The notes below the pieces were generated by a model, which was not told where the DNA came from, searched no databases, and was given only the letters and a program-made list of their open reading frames with translations. Below are positions 10,840-22,379 of a stretch of DNA of 64,000 bases, in pieces. Position numbers and translations under genes: made by a program. Position 1 is the stretch's first letter. Each line of letters begins with the position of its first letter. The stretch is from Stenogyne calaminthoides (Eukaryota > Streptophyta > Magnoliopsida > Lamiales > Lamiaceae): the NCBI GenBank assembly GCA_037126765.1, contig JBBCBC010000026.1:26260448-26324447 (forward strand). The letters are read 5' to 3'.

Positions 10840-10949
10840 GAAACTTTGTCATGTGTAAATCGAGATACAAATGCTTCAATGCACATCTTTACATGAAACT
10901 TTGTCATGTGTAAATCGAGATACAAATGCTTCAATGCACATCTTTATAT
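10840..10949 (+). repeat. 55-bp tandem duplication
   Basis: Units 10840-10894 and 10895-10949 (GAAACTTTGTCATGTGTAAA...) are near-identical, with one visible mismatch near the end. They lie 8 bases beyond the right TA of the pogo-type transposon. Confidence 0.9.
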
Positions 10950-11301
10950 TATTCGCGTTTATATAGATACAACGTAGTGTGTGAATGAAAATATCATTTA
11001 CTTTGTCTCTACGCACCACAAATAACATAGGGGAAACAATTCAATTCAATTTTATTTAGAGATATGGTCCGTACTTAATGCTAATTTTGTTTTGCTAGAG
11101 ATAATATTTCTTTGGTTATGTAATTTATGGTTATAACATATAGCAAGCTGGAATATTTTCACATATTCTACGCTTTACAAGGAATATTTGCACTGTTCCG
11201 TTTTATTTTTTTCCATTTTCATCAGTTATTTTTTTTGGTCAGTTGTTATTTTATTTGTTTTAATTAATTGTATTATATATATTCCACCACAAAAAAGAGA
11301 A
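10950..11301. other. AT-rich spacer
   Basis: Nothing recognised. Confidence 0.4.
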
Positions 11302-11766
11302 TTAACGAGGGTGAAATAACCCTTGACAATTTTGCTAAACGAAAATTCTTGACAATTTTGCTAAATGAAAATTATAAAATTCCAACAGAAGTCACAAGAC
11401 CTAGGTCTTTAACCCGATAAAAAATAAGCAGAATTCACAAAACTTGGGTCTTGAGCCCTCAAGACCTCACTCCTATATACCTACCATTACTGTTGGACTA
11501 ATTGAATCATTCATTAAATTTTCACTTATAATAAATATGTATCATATATTTTTTTGTATATTTAACGAGGAGATTATGCCCTTGCTATTAGCGAGAGCTA
11601 TTAAGATGTTTGTTAAAGCTCTCAATATTAACAAGAGAAAATTTATTGCTCGTTAATGCCCTCGGGCTCTAAAATTTTTCATTAGTGCCGAGAGTTATCA
11701 AAACACTCTTTAAAGCCAATATTATTAAGAAGGGCTAGATAGCCCTTGCTAACACCCTCTCGTTAA
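11302..11766. mobile_element. MITE-like element with TTAACGAG termini
   Basis: Begins TTAACGAGGGTG and ends CACCCTCTCGTTAA, an inverted pair. Flanking TTA/TAA trinucleotides would fit a PIF/Harbinger origin. The interior has local repeats (TTGACAATTTTGCTAAA twice near 11325-11370) and inverted words such as GCCCTTGCTA. No coding capacity. Confidence 0.5.
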
Positions 11767-12490
11767 ATGACTATGGGTAGAATATTAATTTGTAGAATTA
11801 ATGTGTAACGACAAAATAATTATGTTGAAATCTAATTCTATAAGTAACTCAAATATTGAATTCCATTCGGGATCAATGGGTGATTAGCAAGGCCCGTGGC
11901 CTAGGTTGGTGACCTCCATTGCACTCAGAAGGGGCGCCCGCCTAAGGTCGGCCCAAGAAGTCGAGCTTTCGTCATAATTTGTGCCAGAGGGGGCCTTCGT
12001 TCGCACGGCCCTGCTCAATTCTAGTTTTGAATTTTTTGTGGCCAAACCTTTTAGGTTAAGGGTCTAGTTAGATTTTTTTTTTTTTTTTGTGGCAGGCTAT
12101 GTTTTAATTTTTTACATTTCAAATTTGATTTATTTAATTTTTAAATTAGACAATAACTTGGTCTTTATATTAATTCAAAACTTTATCTTTTTTATAAGTC
12201 AATCAATCTAAGCAGCATATATTATACGCATATCAAAACACAATTTATTTCCAGAAATTAATGTGCTGTTTCGGAGCCGAACTTGTTCATTTGACTACAA
12301 AATTAATCAACGATTAAACTACCAAACCTGAATAAGTAACTAACCACAAAAACAAATAATGGACATTATGAATGGACTCGTATGACATTGTCCTTTCCAA
12401 CAAATAAAAGCACAATCAACAAAAAATGTTCATCCAAATTTTTTTCATCTTATTAAAAAACCAATCAACCAAACATATAAACCACCTAAT
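11767..12490. other. Spacer with GC-rich repeat-like island
   Basis: At about 11895-12020 there is a GC-rich segment (GGCCCGTGGCCTAGGTTGG... GGCCTTCGTTCGCACGGCCC) in an otherwise AT-rich spacer. It looks like a remnant of a dispersed repeat, but I cannot assign a family. A T-run lies near 12070. Otherwise nothing is seen before the ABCG stop codon. Confidence 0.35.
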
Positions 12491-15400
12491 CTATTTCCCC
12501 GTAACGCCAATTCTCATGAGTGCGACATAAGCGATGATCCTATACCCGACAATCATGATCGCCATTGCAACGACGGATATCGCTATCCCATCCAACCCCA
12601 CATTCTCAATCGACGGAAACTCCTCAACCAAACACACCCCCGTCCCACAAGGGTACGTCTCGCCACGTTCATATTGTGACACCAAAAACAACTTGTACGT
12701 ATACTGAGTTATCGATAAATACTTGATCCAACTTATGGCCTTAGGGACATGTTGCACGTAGAATCCCCCCGCTAGGAGGAACGTGAGCATGACGACCGTC
12801 CCAAGCGTGATGGCTGATCTCTCGTCCATGATTGCTGCCCCAATGGCGAACCCTAGGCCTTGGGACGAGAGCACGCAGCATAGGAGTGTGAATAGGCCGG
12901 AGAGGAAGGCCTCGGCGGTTGCTTTTAGGCCGACCATCCAGTAGGTTATGGTGAAGAAAACGGTGGGGAGGATGAGCTCCATTGGGAGGTTGCCTAGGGT
13001 TAGAGCCATGAAGTAGGACGAGAGGCGGTACATCCCGGATGATCTTTCTTTTTCGAGCATCATACGCTCTTGAGGGAAGATGAAGATTGCTTGGAAGATG
13101 GAGTAGAAACCCCAGAATCCACAGAAGAAGAAGAAAAGCCCCACCTGCATGTTTATTGCAGCATAAATAAATAAAAAATGAATAGAGAAGTGGAAATTTG
13201 AATGAAAAATATTGATTCTGTAATTTGAGTTGTTTTTTCAATTGTGAAGTTAGTCCTAAAAAAATATGTACAAAATTAGGGACTAATGTCAAGAGTCGGG
13301 ACTAAATTCTTGGCCAACTGATCAAAAGAAAAATTAGTCATGTATTTGCAGTTGGTCGCGAATTAAGTCCCCACAAAAAAATATTTAAAATTCATGACTT
13401 GAGGACTAAATTTTTGGCCAGCGGCAAGAAAAAATTGTTATTTCTCTGCAGTTTGGCCGCAGATGTAGTCCCGACAAATAAAGAAAAAAATTAAAATTTA
13501 TGACTTAGGACTAAATTTGCGGCCAGCTGCAAGAAAAAATTGTCATTTCTCTGTAGTTTGGCTGCGGATTTAGTCCTAAAAATATTTGAAATTTGATGTT
13601 GATCTCGATAGTCAGTGACTAAGGACTATATTCACAGCCAACTCAAAGAAAAATTGGTCATGTAGTTGATCGTGGATTTAGTCCTACAAATATTTGAAAC
13701 TCGTTTAGGACTAAATTCATGGCAACTAATAAAAAATGTGTCGAACAAGTCCTAAAAATATTTGAAATTCGGGAATAATGTTGATAGTCAGTGATTTTAA
13801 TTAGGACTAAATTGAAAGACACACATGAATATGATGTGTATAAATAAAATGAAGAAGCTAGGGTCACCTGGTCTTGTAGGTGACTAATGTCGGATTGCCA
13901 CCAGAGGAGGCCGGAGACGAGAGCTACAATTAGAACCTCAAGAATGTTGAGGATAGATAAGGATTCATGTCTCCTTTCTTTGATTCCTCTCCTGAACAAC
14001 ACCGAGAATTGTACCCACCACGTGTTGGACCATTTCTTAAAACGCTTGTTATCGGAAGATATGTGAGGCTGCGATTCAATTTCAAGCTCTGATTTCACTC
14101 TCTCTAACAAATGTGTCTTGTAAGCCGATGCCAGTGTTTGCTTAACGGCAGCTTGATCTTCATGTGAATCCGCAGTCCAAACTCCTGCGAATTAAGTCAT
14201 GTAACAATTTTTTAGAAATTGAAGAATTAAGGGGAAATGGTGTTTTTAGTCATATGAGTTGATTTTATTTGGATGTCGATTTTCACGAATTGGAAATACT
14301 CCTGTAACTTTACAATTTTTTCACGTCTTGGTTAGGTAACCGGCTCCGCCACGTGGGAACGCTAGCATTTGCCACATCAGCATCAACCGAATGTTTAACC
14401 TTCTACCACTGGTTAACGGACCAAATGTCAAAAATTGAAGTTACATGACTATTTTCAATTGAAGAAAATCGACTGGACGAGAACCAAAATAAGGAAATTA
14501 TATAAGACTAAAAAAAGATATTTCCCAAAATGAAAGATCGAATTTCGTGTAAGTTTAAAAAAGAGAGAGACAGGCGCATACCGTTAGCAAGGTCTAACAA
14601 GAAATCCGCAGGATTCATGGCGACGGATGGAGCAAATCCGACAGTCGAGAAATAGTCCATGGCGGTCGAGCCCTTACCAAAGTACAAAGGGTTCCCTTCA
14701 GACAACAAAAGAACCTTATGAAACATGTAAAACAACCTACTTGAAGGTTGGTGAATCGTCATCACGACGGTTCGACCACCTTCAGCCAACTCCAATAACG
14801 TGGACACAATTTTCTGAGCCGTGGTCGAGTCAAGCCCCGATGTTGGCTCATCAAGAAACAACAAGCTCGGGTTGATGAGCAATTCTTGGCCGATACTAAC
14901 CCGTTTTCTCTCTCCTCCCGAGACCCCCCTCAGAAAGGGCCCACCTATAATACTACTCTTGCACCTCGTTAACCCTAGTTGAGTTATCACAGCTTCCGCG
15001 AGCTGAACCTTCTCGTCTCTAGTCAAAGTTCGCGGCAAGCGCAAGAGGGCCGTGTAGACTAGGGTTTCCGTCACGGTCAGGTGAGGATACAGAATGTCAT
15101 CCTGTGTGACGAACCCCGTGTTTCGTTTCATTGAATTAGACAAGGGTTTTCCGTTGTAGGTCATACTTCCAACTAGACGGCCGCCTAGTCGGCCACCTAG
15201 CGCCGTTAAAAGCGTTGTTTTTCCGCTGCCGGATGGGCCTAGCATGGCTAGCATTTCTCCGGGGAGGACCATGCCTGTGACACCTTTTAAAATTACTTTT
15301 TCTTCTGATTTTCGGCTTTTTGATAGAAATCCACCTTGATGGGTTTTAACCTTGTACACTAGATCCTCGAACTGCATAAATCTTTCCCAAACTTATTCAG

Positions 15401-16479
15401 TATTATTTATTATATCACATCCACAGAGATGGAGTATAAAACATGATTGTTAAATGCAACAATTCTTAATTAATACAAATGTTAAAAGATTTACACCTGC
15501 ATGCAAATAGAACTAGATTTCCAGCCTTTTCAATATGGATCACTATATAGATACAAGAAGCAAAGATGATGAATTTTGTTACTCCGTTCTTATTAAAGGG
15601 TGCAACTATCCAAATCTGGGTTTTTCTCAAGACACTCATATATACAATATTAATTTTTTTATTACCATGTACCATTTCATATAACTGTAAATTTGTGTAT
15701 ATATTGAGCAAATATCCGAATGTTAATAGACTCTACCCTTACGACAAAGTAGAATAACTCAAGTGGTTAAAGCATCACTACCTACCTATGCTGTGAGGTC
15801 ATGAGTTCAAGTCACCATAGCCCAATCCAAAAAAAAAAAAAGACGCGTCCCCAAAATTAATCAGCAAAACCAAATGCCCAACTAAATCAATCTATGAATG
15901 GGGTTTTTGTTTGAGACATTGTTTACATCTCATAAAAGAGAAAAGTTTCACTTTAATATTTGAGTTATGTATCTCTTTAAAATATAATTGGACTTGAGCT
16001 CTATAAGGAGTTATATTATAGAGAAAATGTTACTCCTTCACATATATGAGACCGCTTTATACGAATTTTTGCATATATATGAAATCTATAGGTCATGAAA
16101 ATTTGTGCAGAATCCAATTTTTTAACATTTAAAACTCAAATGCAACTCGTACTTGATAAGTGCTAGTTAATTTCTATTATAAGTTTAAAACCCTAATAAC
16201 ATGTTTGATAGTTTTAAACCCTAATTATTAGAGATAAAAAGGCGATATTTGTAATATACGGAAAAGCAATCCCTTCAAAATCAACAAATTAATTGTTGAT
16301 TCATTCATTCACGACTGTAAAATAAAAATACCAAAAATTAAAAAATATACTCCTATAAACTAAAATTCCGGATGTACCTTGAGTGTGACAGGATGATTAG
16401 CTTTATTAAATATGGCCGGATTAATTCCTCCGGCCACGGCGGGATTTTGGTCCTCTATGACCACCGTCTCCACCTCCAT
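12491..16479 (-). CDS. ABCG9: ABCG9-like half-size ABC transporter (4 exons)
   Basis: Exons 16378-16479, 14582-15371, 13868-14184 and 12491-13144, all with GT-AG introns and matching phases, give 620 aa without a stop. Exon 1 starts [13 protein letters not shown] and ends ANHPVTLK, joining FEDLVYKV in exon 2. This junction and the C-terminal [11 protein letters not shown] are typical of the ABCG9 group of plant WBC transporters. The nucleotide-binding domain carries Walker A GPSGSGKT (79-86), signature VSGGERKR (184-191), Walker B LLFLDEP (204-210) and the HQPSSRLF loop. Exons 3-4 form the ABC2-type membrane domain with [21 protein letters not shown]. As a half-transporter it must dimerise, probably at the plasma membrane. 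Arabidopsis ABCG9 is linked to sterol transport, but the substrate here is unknown. It is the intact member of a tandem with two pseudogenes at 2604-5039. A TATATAA-type box lies near 16718-16729 on the coding strand. Confidence 0.9.
13282..13820. repeat. Intronic array of palindromic units (ABCG intron 3)
   Basis: Five to six diverged units, spaced roughly 85-120 bp apart, fill most of intron 3. Each unit begins with GGACTAAATT plus a GGCCA word and ends with its inverted partner (TGGCTGCGGATTTAGTCC type). Unit starts are near 13300, 13404, 13508, 13624, 13708 and 13803. The GACTTAGGACTAAATT and AAAAATATTTGAAAT spacers recur. Each unit could fold as a hairpin. Splice sites on both sides are intact. 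Confidence 0.8.
14262..14492. mobile_element. Foldback MITE in ABCG intron 2
   Basis: The left arm (TTATTTGGATGTCGATTTTC...CTGTAACTTT...GGTTAGGTAACC) and the reversed right arm (ATTTTGGTTCTCGTCCAGTC...GTAACTTC...) are alignable over about 80 bp. The centre has CCACGTGG and a GCCACATCAGCA phrase. This general layout recurs at 19811-20308 and, as half copies, at 21390-21640 and about 57240-57360. Confidence 0.55.
15753..15841 (+). mobile_element. tRNA-derived SINE in ABCG intron 1
   Basis: A box A-like ACTCAAGTGGTTAAAGC (15757-15773) and a box B-like GAGTTCAAGTC (15803-15813) lie at tRNA-like spacing and end in an A-run (15828-15841). This is a short Pol III-type SINE, opposite in orientation to the host gene. 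I saw no convincing target duplication. Confidence 0.6.
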
Positions 16480-17184
16480 CGCCGCCGCTAAACAACCACC
16501 GCCGCCGGAATTAATAATACAAATTAAAAGATCAACCCGATCGACTAATTAAATCTCCCTGCATGTAATACCAACAAATCAATGAGTGTATTTCTAATCG
16601 GGTATTCGAATGTAACACGATTTATAATATTAAAAAAAAAACCTGGAAAATTGTAATTTAGAAGGGGTTGGATTTAGATGATCGGAGTGGTGTAAAATTG
16701 CGTATAATTTTTCTATCTTATATAAATATGTAGAGTCGGTCTAATAAGTTATATCTCGTGTAAATCGAAAACCTAATTGATCAGATATTCTTGATTCGAT
16801 TTGAGATGTGAACATTTCCTATATATATGGAAATGTATATTAACATTATTTATAACGTTAAAATTCACGTATGGAAATTAACATTATTGTAACGGAAATA
16901 GACGGATTTAAATTAAGTATAATTTCAGTCATATCCATTAATTACCAATTATTTCTAACCATATTCTTTTCTTTTTGACATGTTTTCTGCATTTTGAAAA
17001 ATTAAAAAAGGGACAAAAACTTGTATAAATAACTAGCACAAATCAACACTCATTATTTTAAAAGTATCCCTGGAAAAAAAAAAAAGAGGTTTGAACCCCT
17101 TAGGCAGGTCAAAAAAGGAAATTATATATTTATAATTTTCCATTATATTAAATTAGTGATTTTATAATCGGATAGGCGACCAAA
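16480..17184. promoter_or_regulatory. Upstream region of the ABCG9-like gene
   Basis: The 700 bp upstream of the ATG at 16479 contain a TATATAA-type box on the minus strand near 16718-16729, about 240 bp before the ATG. The 5' leader is rich in CCGCCG near 16485-16510. Beyond this the sequence is AT-rich with no other gene. The transcription start is not determinable from sequence. Confidence 0.35.
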
Positions 17185-17610
17185 CTGGATTGGGTTCCGA
17201 TTGAACCGTCAATCGGTTGAACAGGTCGAATCGACAGTTCAACCGTTAAAATGATTCATATCATTTTTATAAAATAAAACCCTATATTATATTAAAAGAT
17301 AAAATAAATGTGTACTTATAAAATTATAAATTTATAAGTTTTATATTGAAATAAACACAATAGAATCAAGATTACACAATACAACACAATTTAAAATACT
17401 AAAATTTAAAATAAGAACGATAGAAATAAGAATTAAATTTTATATTAATTTTAAAAAAAATTTAAAAAAACGATTCAACCAGTTTGACCGGTTCCCGATT
17501 TTTGACCGGTTTTTCAAATTACGATAGGTTTTTATGGTTCAACCGTAAAAATGATTTTTTGAGGGTAATCGAACCAATTTCATGGCCGGTTTCCGGTGCA
17601 ACCGATTTTT
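17185..17610. repeat. ACCGGTT-rich degenerate MITE-like repeat
   Basis: Both edges are rich in GGTTGAAC/ACCGGTT words in opposite orientation: GAACCGTCAATCGGTTGAAC near 17212-17231, and CAACCAGTTTGACCGGTTCC near 17476-17495. The middle is AT-rich. It resembles a decayed foldback repeat; exact ends cannot be set. Confidence 0.4.
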
Positions 17611-17856
17611 TAAAACAGTGTATTAAATAATTTTTTTAATTCGATTACTCCAATTACGTAATAATGAAATTTTTTATTTTTTAATAGTATATATTTCCAA
17701 TTTCTTTTAAAACTTATTTCTAAACCGGTGCAACCGATTTTTTAAAACAGTGTATTAAATAATTTTTTTAATTCGATTACTCCAATTACGTAATAATGAA
17801 ATTTTTTATTTTTTAATAGTATATATTTCCAATTTCCTTTAAAACTTATTTCTAAA
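17593..17856 (+). repeat. 132-bp tandem duplication
   Basis: Units 17593-17724 and 17725-17856 both begin CCGGTGCAACCGATTTTTTA and are almost identical. The copied segment includes the right edge of the preceding ACCGGTT-rich repeat. Confidence 0.92.
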
Positions 17857-17867
17857 AATATAAATAA

Positions 17868-17926
17868 TACTTCCTCCGTCCCAGGATTATTGCGATTCTC
17901 ATTATAATCATGGGACGGAGGGAGTA
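17868..17926. mobile_element. 59-bp Stowaway foldback relic
   Basis: TACTTCCTCCGTCCCA at 17868-17883 is mirrored by TGGGACGGAGGGAGTA at 17911-17926, with only about 27 bp between. These are the two ends of a Stowaway MITE with the body deleted. Confidence 0.75.
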
Positions 17927-18481
17927 TTTATTTTAAATAAAATGTATTTTCAATGTAAATATATCGACTAAAATCAAAATAGGAAACATATTTTGATATG
18001 GTAAGTGCTTAATTAGTGCGGTTCTTCGTAAAGTTAGTTTACCTTTGTTGTTCACTATATTTTTAAACTGAGTTGGACTCTTGTGAAATATTGCACTCTA
18101 TTGATATGTGCAATATATTATAATTAAGACAAAATTACTCAAAATTCAAGAACTTAGTCCGCCGCTCTCTGTTGTTTGATCGATCGATGCTCATTGCATT
18201 TGGTTCCTTGCTATATATATAATATATATCATTCTTTCTTCTAATTCAGAGTTTTTTTAATCCTACGTGGCTCAGTACAAATCTCACCTTTCAATTTTTT
18301 AATTTTCTCTTAATTCTATTTTTTTTTATATTAAATTTCCTACTATTAAAAACCGCTGCTTCCATTCAAAACCACTTCTCATCTAAAATATCTTAACCGC
18401 CATTAAATTTTAAAATCTTCTCTTCCACATATATGGTTTCCACGTCATATTTCAAATTTAAAATATTTAAATCATATCTTT
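17927..18481. other. AT-rich spacer
   Basis: No coding or structural feature is recognised. Confidence 0.4.
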
Positions 18482-19706
18482 TGATAAGTGGATAATAATG
18501 CATTATTTAGGTTTATTAGAGTGTGATTATTTACATTCTAGTGTAATTTATTTGTGTGTTTTTCCACTTATATGCACTTTGATGAATTGAAAGTTCACTT
18601 GATACTTTGTTTGAGTTTTTAAGTGATTTTAGGACCTTTTTGAAGGAGTAGAAGTGTTGAAGAAAGACTCAAACATCCTTCATATGATGTTTGATGGACC
18701 AACGGGATTTTAACTATTTTCAGCCCAAATTGCACACATGAAGAGGCCTCTTAGGGCTCGGTCTTCAAGGCATTCAGCGCGGGGAGACAATACGTATGAG
18801 TAGAGTACAAAATTCTGGGATTTTAAAGAGAGGCAGGAGAACAACGTGAGAGAAGATCATCTTTTCCATTTTAAGTATTTCCTTTCCTAGGACTATGAAC
18901 TCTTTATTTTGTATTTTAGGACTATGAACTCTTTATTTTGTATTTTTGTTATGACTATGGACGGCTAAGTCTTTTTATTCCAATTCCGGGAATTTCTAAA
19001 TTTGAGTTTTTATGACTACTAGTTAAATTCAACACTATTATTCTCAGATTATTTATATCACCTATTTTAAATCTTGCATGTTTGGGTAATTAATTTAGAT
19101 TGATCACCTAAGTTATTTAATTCTTGCATGTCTGCTAGTCCATAATTTATAATACGAAATTGTTATGAATTTATGACAATTGGTAAAAACTAGTAATATT
19201 TGCTATGGTGACAAATTAAATTCTTTCTAATCGAGCTTGCATACTCGGGAATTTATTTGACCTTTATCTTAGAGACTAATGCTTTTACTGAATTAAATTT
19301 AGAACGTATCTAGACTGTACAATTAAAAATGTTCATTGATGAGCTTATTTCAGTTGGATAAAATTAAGGGATAAAATCGATAAACAAAGTTTGTTGCTTA
19401 TTGAGGGTCATTAGTCTGAGAGTTAAGTGGAGCAAACGATACAATTAATTAAAAAAAAAAAAATACAAGGGATGAATGAACTGTGAATTGAAAGTCTTTT
19501 ATTAATTGAACTCGATTACCTGTTATTACTTAGTAGTTCCTATAAAATCCAACCCCCCTTTTTTGTGTTGCATGTTTGTCTCTATAAATTCGTACAATTA
19601 ATACATTAATTATTTTCACGTTCTCAGTTGATCGACCTCTTACTTACCACTACTGCAAGTTAGTAGAGTACACAAGGGTATTTATTTTTGTCGCACCTCA
19701 ATAGTG
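18482..19706 (+). repeat. Putative solo LTR (Gypsy type)
   Basis: The start TGATAAGTGGATAATAATGC is a common beginning of plant Gypsy LTRs. The stretch ends near 19706 (TCGCACCTCA). No internal domain, primer-binding site or second copy is seen, and I could not find a convincing 5-bp target duplication, so the right end is uncertain. Inside, a short tandem repeat (TAGGACTATGAACTCTTTAT twice, 18888-18937) and an A-run near 19450 occur. Confidence 0.5.
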
Positions 19707-19810
19707 CTGTCATCTTTCATATTTACGGTTTACATCTCATATTTTCAACTGTTTACTTCTCTTCTTTCTTTAAATCATTTTTCTCTTTGCTCTTCTTCAA
19801 TATCGCCTGA

Positions 19811-20308
19811 TGATGGAGTTTGAATCACAAATGATCTCATAACTTTGGCTTTAAATAAATTTAATCCCTTAAGTTTTTTGTCGTCAATTTAGTCCCAATA
19901 ACTTTGACAATGTCCAATTTTAGTCTCATATCAGTCGGAACAACGTCGTTTTGTCATTTTAATTTGGGGCTTTCCGGCGGATATTGTGACTGGACTGCCA
20001 CGTGTACTGTCACATGTATTTTTATGTGTGTTTGACTAATTTTTGCTGTCAACTCTGTTTTAGTTTTAAGTTTAAAATTTTAATTATATGCCTGAAATTC
20101 CAGTTGTTAAAAAAAAAAACGTGGCAGCACAGTCACAACATCCGCCGGAAAGCCCCAAATAAAAATGGTAAAACGACGTTGTTCCGGCCAATTTAGAACA
20201 AAAATTGGACATTGTCAAAGTTATTGGAACTAAATCGACGACAAAAAAATTTATGGGACTAATCTATTTGAGGTCAAAGTTATGAAACCATTTTTAATTC
20301 AAACTCTC
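19811..20308. mobile_element. Large foldback element (about 500 bp)
   Basis: The arms are inverted copies of roughly 190 bp. The left runs GAGTTTGAATCACAAATGAT ... ACGTCGTTTTGTCATTTTAA ... TTTCCGGCGGATATTGTGAC ... CCACGTG. The right is its complement, running from ACGTGGCAGCACAGTCACAA back to TTCAAACTCTCTGATC. The loop is about 100 bp. It encodes nothing. Transcripts would form a long hairpin. Confidence 0.75.
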
Positions 20309-21027
20309 TGATCAGTGATCCCCATTTTTATAACAGGTATGATAAATATTATTTTGGTGTATCGCCTTATATCTAATTCACAATAGTTTAATCTTAACAT
20401 GCCTTGAACAATAATAAAGATTACTCTCTTTTAATCTTACGTGTTTTCTAATAACTGTGATTTTTATTTTTCAAAATTTTGCAGCACAATGTTCACCTAC
20501 GAAAACAACGCTATTGATCACCGCCAACATTTTCTTCTCTAGACTGCCACTCTTCAACCAAAACAGACACATATACTTGAGGTGTGATTAATCCGTAATT
20601 ATTGATGATTGATCATTATCTTTGTTACCAATTTGTTATTTTTGATAATCATAACTTTTTTTTAACTAATTCATAGGTTTTAAATAACGCAATTCTTTTT
20701 TTAACTGTTTATCGTTATTAAGTTTTCTTATTCACCAAATTCTACCCTAATTCAATAAAAGTATATTGGATATTTTATTGATTACAACGGACTTTCAAGA
20801 TAAAAATCTTTTATCATCCCTAAAAATCGAGTAAGTTATTATTATATATATACTAAAATATTTGATTTTGTTTGTATAGTATATAGATATAAAATATTTA
20901 ATTTACATGTTCCTTTATCTCCAAATTATCTTATAGTTAGTTATTGATTAAAGTTTATTTTTAAAATTTTGACCTTTCAAAACTTTCACGTTAAACATTA
21001 TCACCCAAATTTATAATACGAAAACTG
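20309..21027. other. AT-rich spacer
   Basis: No gene or element is recognised. Confidence 0.4.
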
Positions 21028-21345
21028 TTACTTGTGAAAATATTTCAGACGGCTTGTGAAAATATTTCGAATGCTAACTTGACGTGCTTTGGGGGAGGTG
21101 GTGATATATAATGGTATGATGGTGGCGGTGGTAAAGTATAAAAATACTTCTTTAATTGATGGTGGAAGAGGCAACTTGTTATATTTCGGATGCTTGACGT
21201 GTTTTGGAAAAGGTGGTGATGTGTAATGATATGACGGTGGCGGTGGTGAAGTGTATGAGTACTTTTTTGGCGATGGAGGAGACGGCTTATAAGAATATTT
21301 CATGTGTTTTGGAGGAGATGGCTTAGCTTATAAGAATATTTCTTG
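21028..21345 (-). pseudogene. Extensin-like repeat fragment
   Basis: The minus strand encodes KYSYKPSPPSPKKYSY and TSPPPPSYHYTSPPFPKH, the Pro/Tyr/Lys repeats of cell-wall extensins. The frame shifts around the mid point, after which the repeat continues in other frames (for example PPSIKEVFLY). An upstream repeat in another frame reads AKPSPPKHMKYS. There is no signal peptide and no N-terminal start. The repeats are a few units only, much shorter than a functional extensin. It is a broken relic. Confidence 0.7.
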
Positions 21346-22379
21346 TAGTGGATGAACGTTCAAGATTTAATTAACCTTTGTATAGTGATCAATCTACTAT
21401 CACGGGATTTAAATAAAAAACGTCCCATAACTTTACACATTTATTAAAATGGTCAATATATCTTTTTCAATTTAGTCTCATATGTATTCAATTTGAACCG
21501 ATTTAGCCCCAAATCACCGGAGACATGTCAAACTAGTCAAAACCGACGTCGTTTTGAATTAAAAACGCTGACTCATATTGATCTGCACATGTGGCGTGTC
21601 ACATGTGTAAAATCATAAATATATAATAGCACATATTTTACCACTCTTGGTTTTGGCTCCAAACAACCTCAGTTGTTGATCTTTTTATCTAAATTGATCC
21701 TGATCGTCCAATCCCTTCCACCGATCACTCCTTATTCTTTTTACTTTTTTTTACCTTTTACCCTTTTTATAATTATGGCTAAATTTCTTATTTAATTTTT
21801 CGGAGGTATTTATTTGCAAACAACTTAATTAATTAGATGATTTGGCAGTGTACTTCCATAATTATACATTTTTCATTAGTGCATAGTTGTAACAATTAAT
21901 TCGTGTTAATGTTACCAATTATATATACCTCGATTACAATATAGCTATTGTCGTCCCTATATGCAGCCTTTTGGAGGTGGGCCCATGTTAATCAATTGAA
22001 TTAATTAGACAATTGGTAGTGTACTTCCATAATTATACATTTTTCCTTAATGCATGTGTATCAATTAATTCATATTAATTTTACCAATTATACATAACTC
22101 ATTTTCGTCCCTTAATGCCGCAATTTAAATTTTTCCTTAATGCATTGAGAACGTAACTTCACGAAATTGAAGCCCTGAAAATTGTTTTCTCTCCTATTTA
22201 AAGTGAATTTCTCAAACCAAAATTTTCATTCTCAAACAAAAACCTGGTAAAGTTACGTTCTGCTTTTCTTTATTTTTACATTCTCATTTTCTTTAGTTTA
22301 TTTTTTCATCTCTGGTTTCAAAATTTATTAACTTCAACTGATTTTTATAATTTTTTTTTTATGTTTTCAGTAATCAGAT
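21346..22379. other. Spacer with half foldback element and B3-gene leader
   Basis: About 21390-21640 resembles one arm of the foldback family at 19811-20308: a CCATAACTTT phrase, a GACGTCGTTTT word and a CACATGTGGC word. The phrase GTGTACTTCCATAATTATAC occurs twice (21848 and 22018), showing a local duplication. Near 22194 there is a TATTTAAAG box about 185 bp before the ATG of the B3-like gene. No other gene is seen. Confidence 0.4.

Noticed and set aside
12741..13292. 183-codon open frame overlapping ABCG exon 4
   Set aside because: It lies on the same strand but in another frame through a real exon; its Arg/Pro/His-rich product matches no family and only mirrors the codon structure of the ABCG gene.
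13282..13820. CRISPR-like repeat array
   Set aside because: Units are diverged, each is internally palindromic, and the array sits in an intron of a plant gene with no spacer-like segments.
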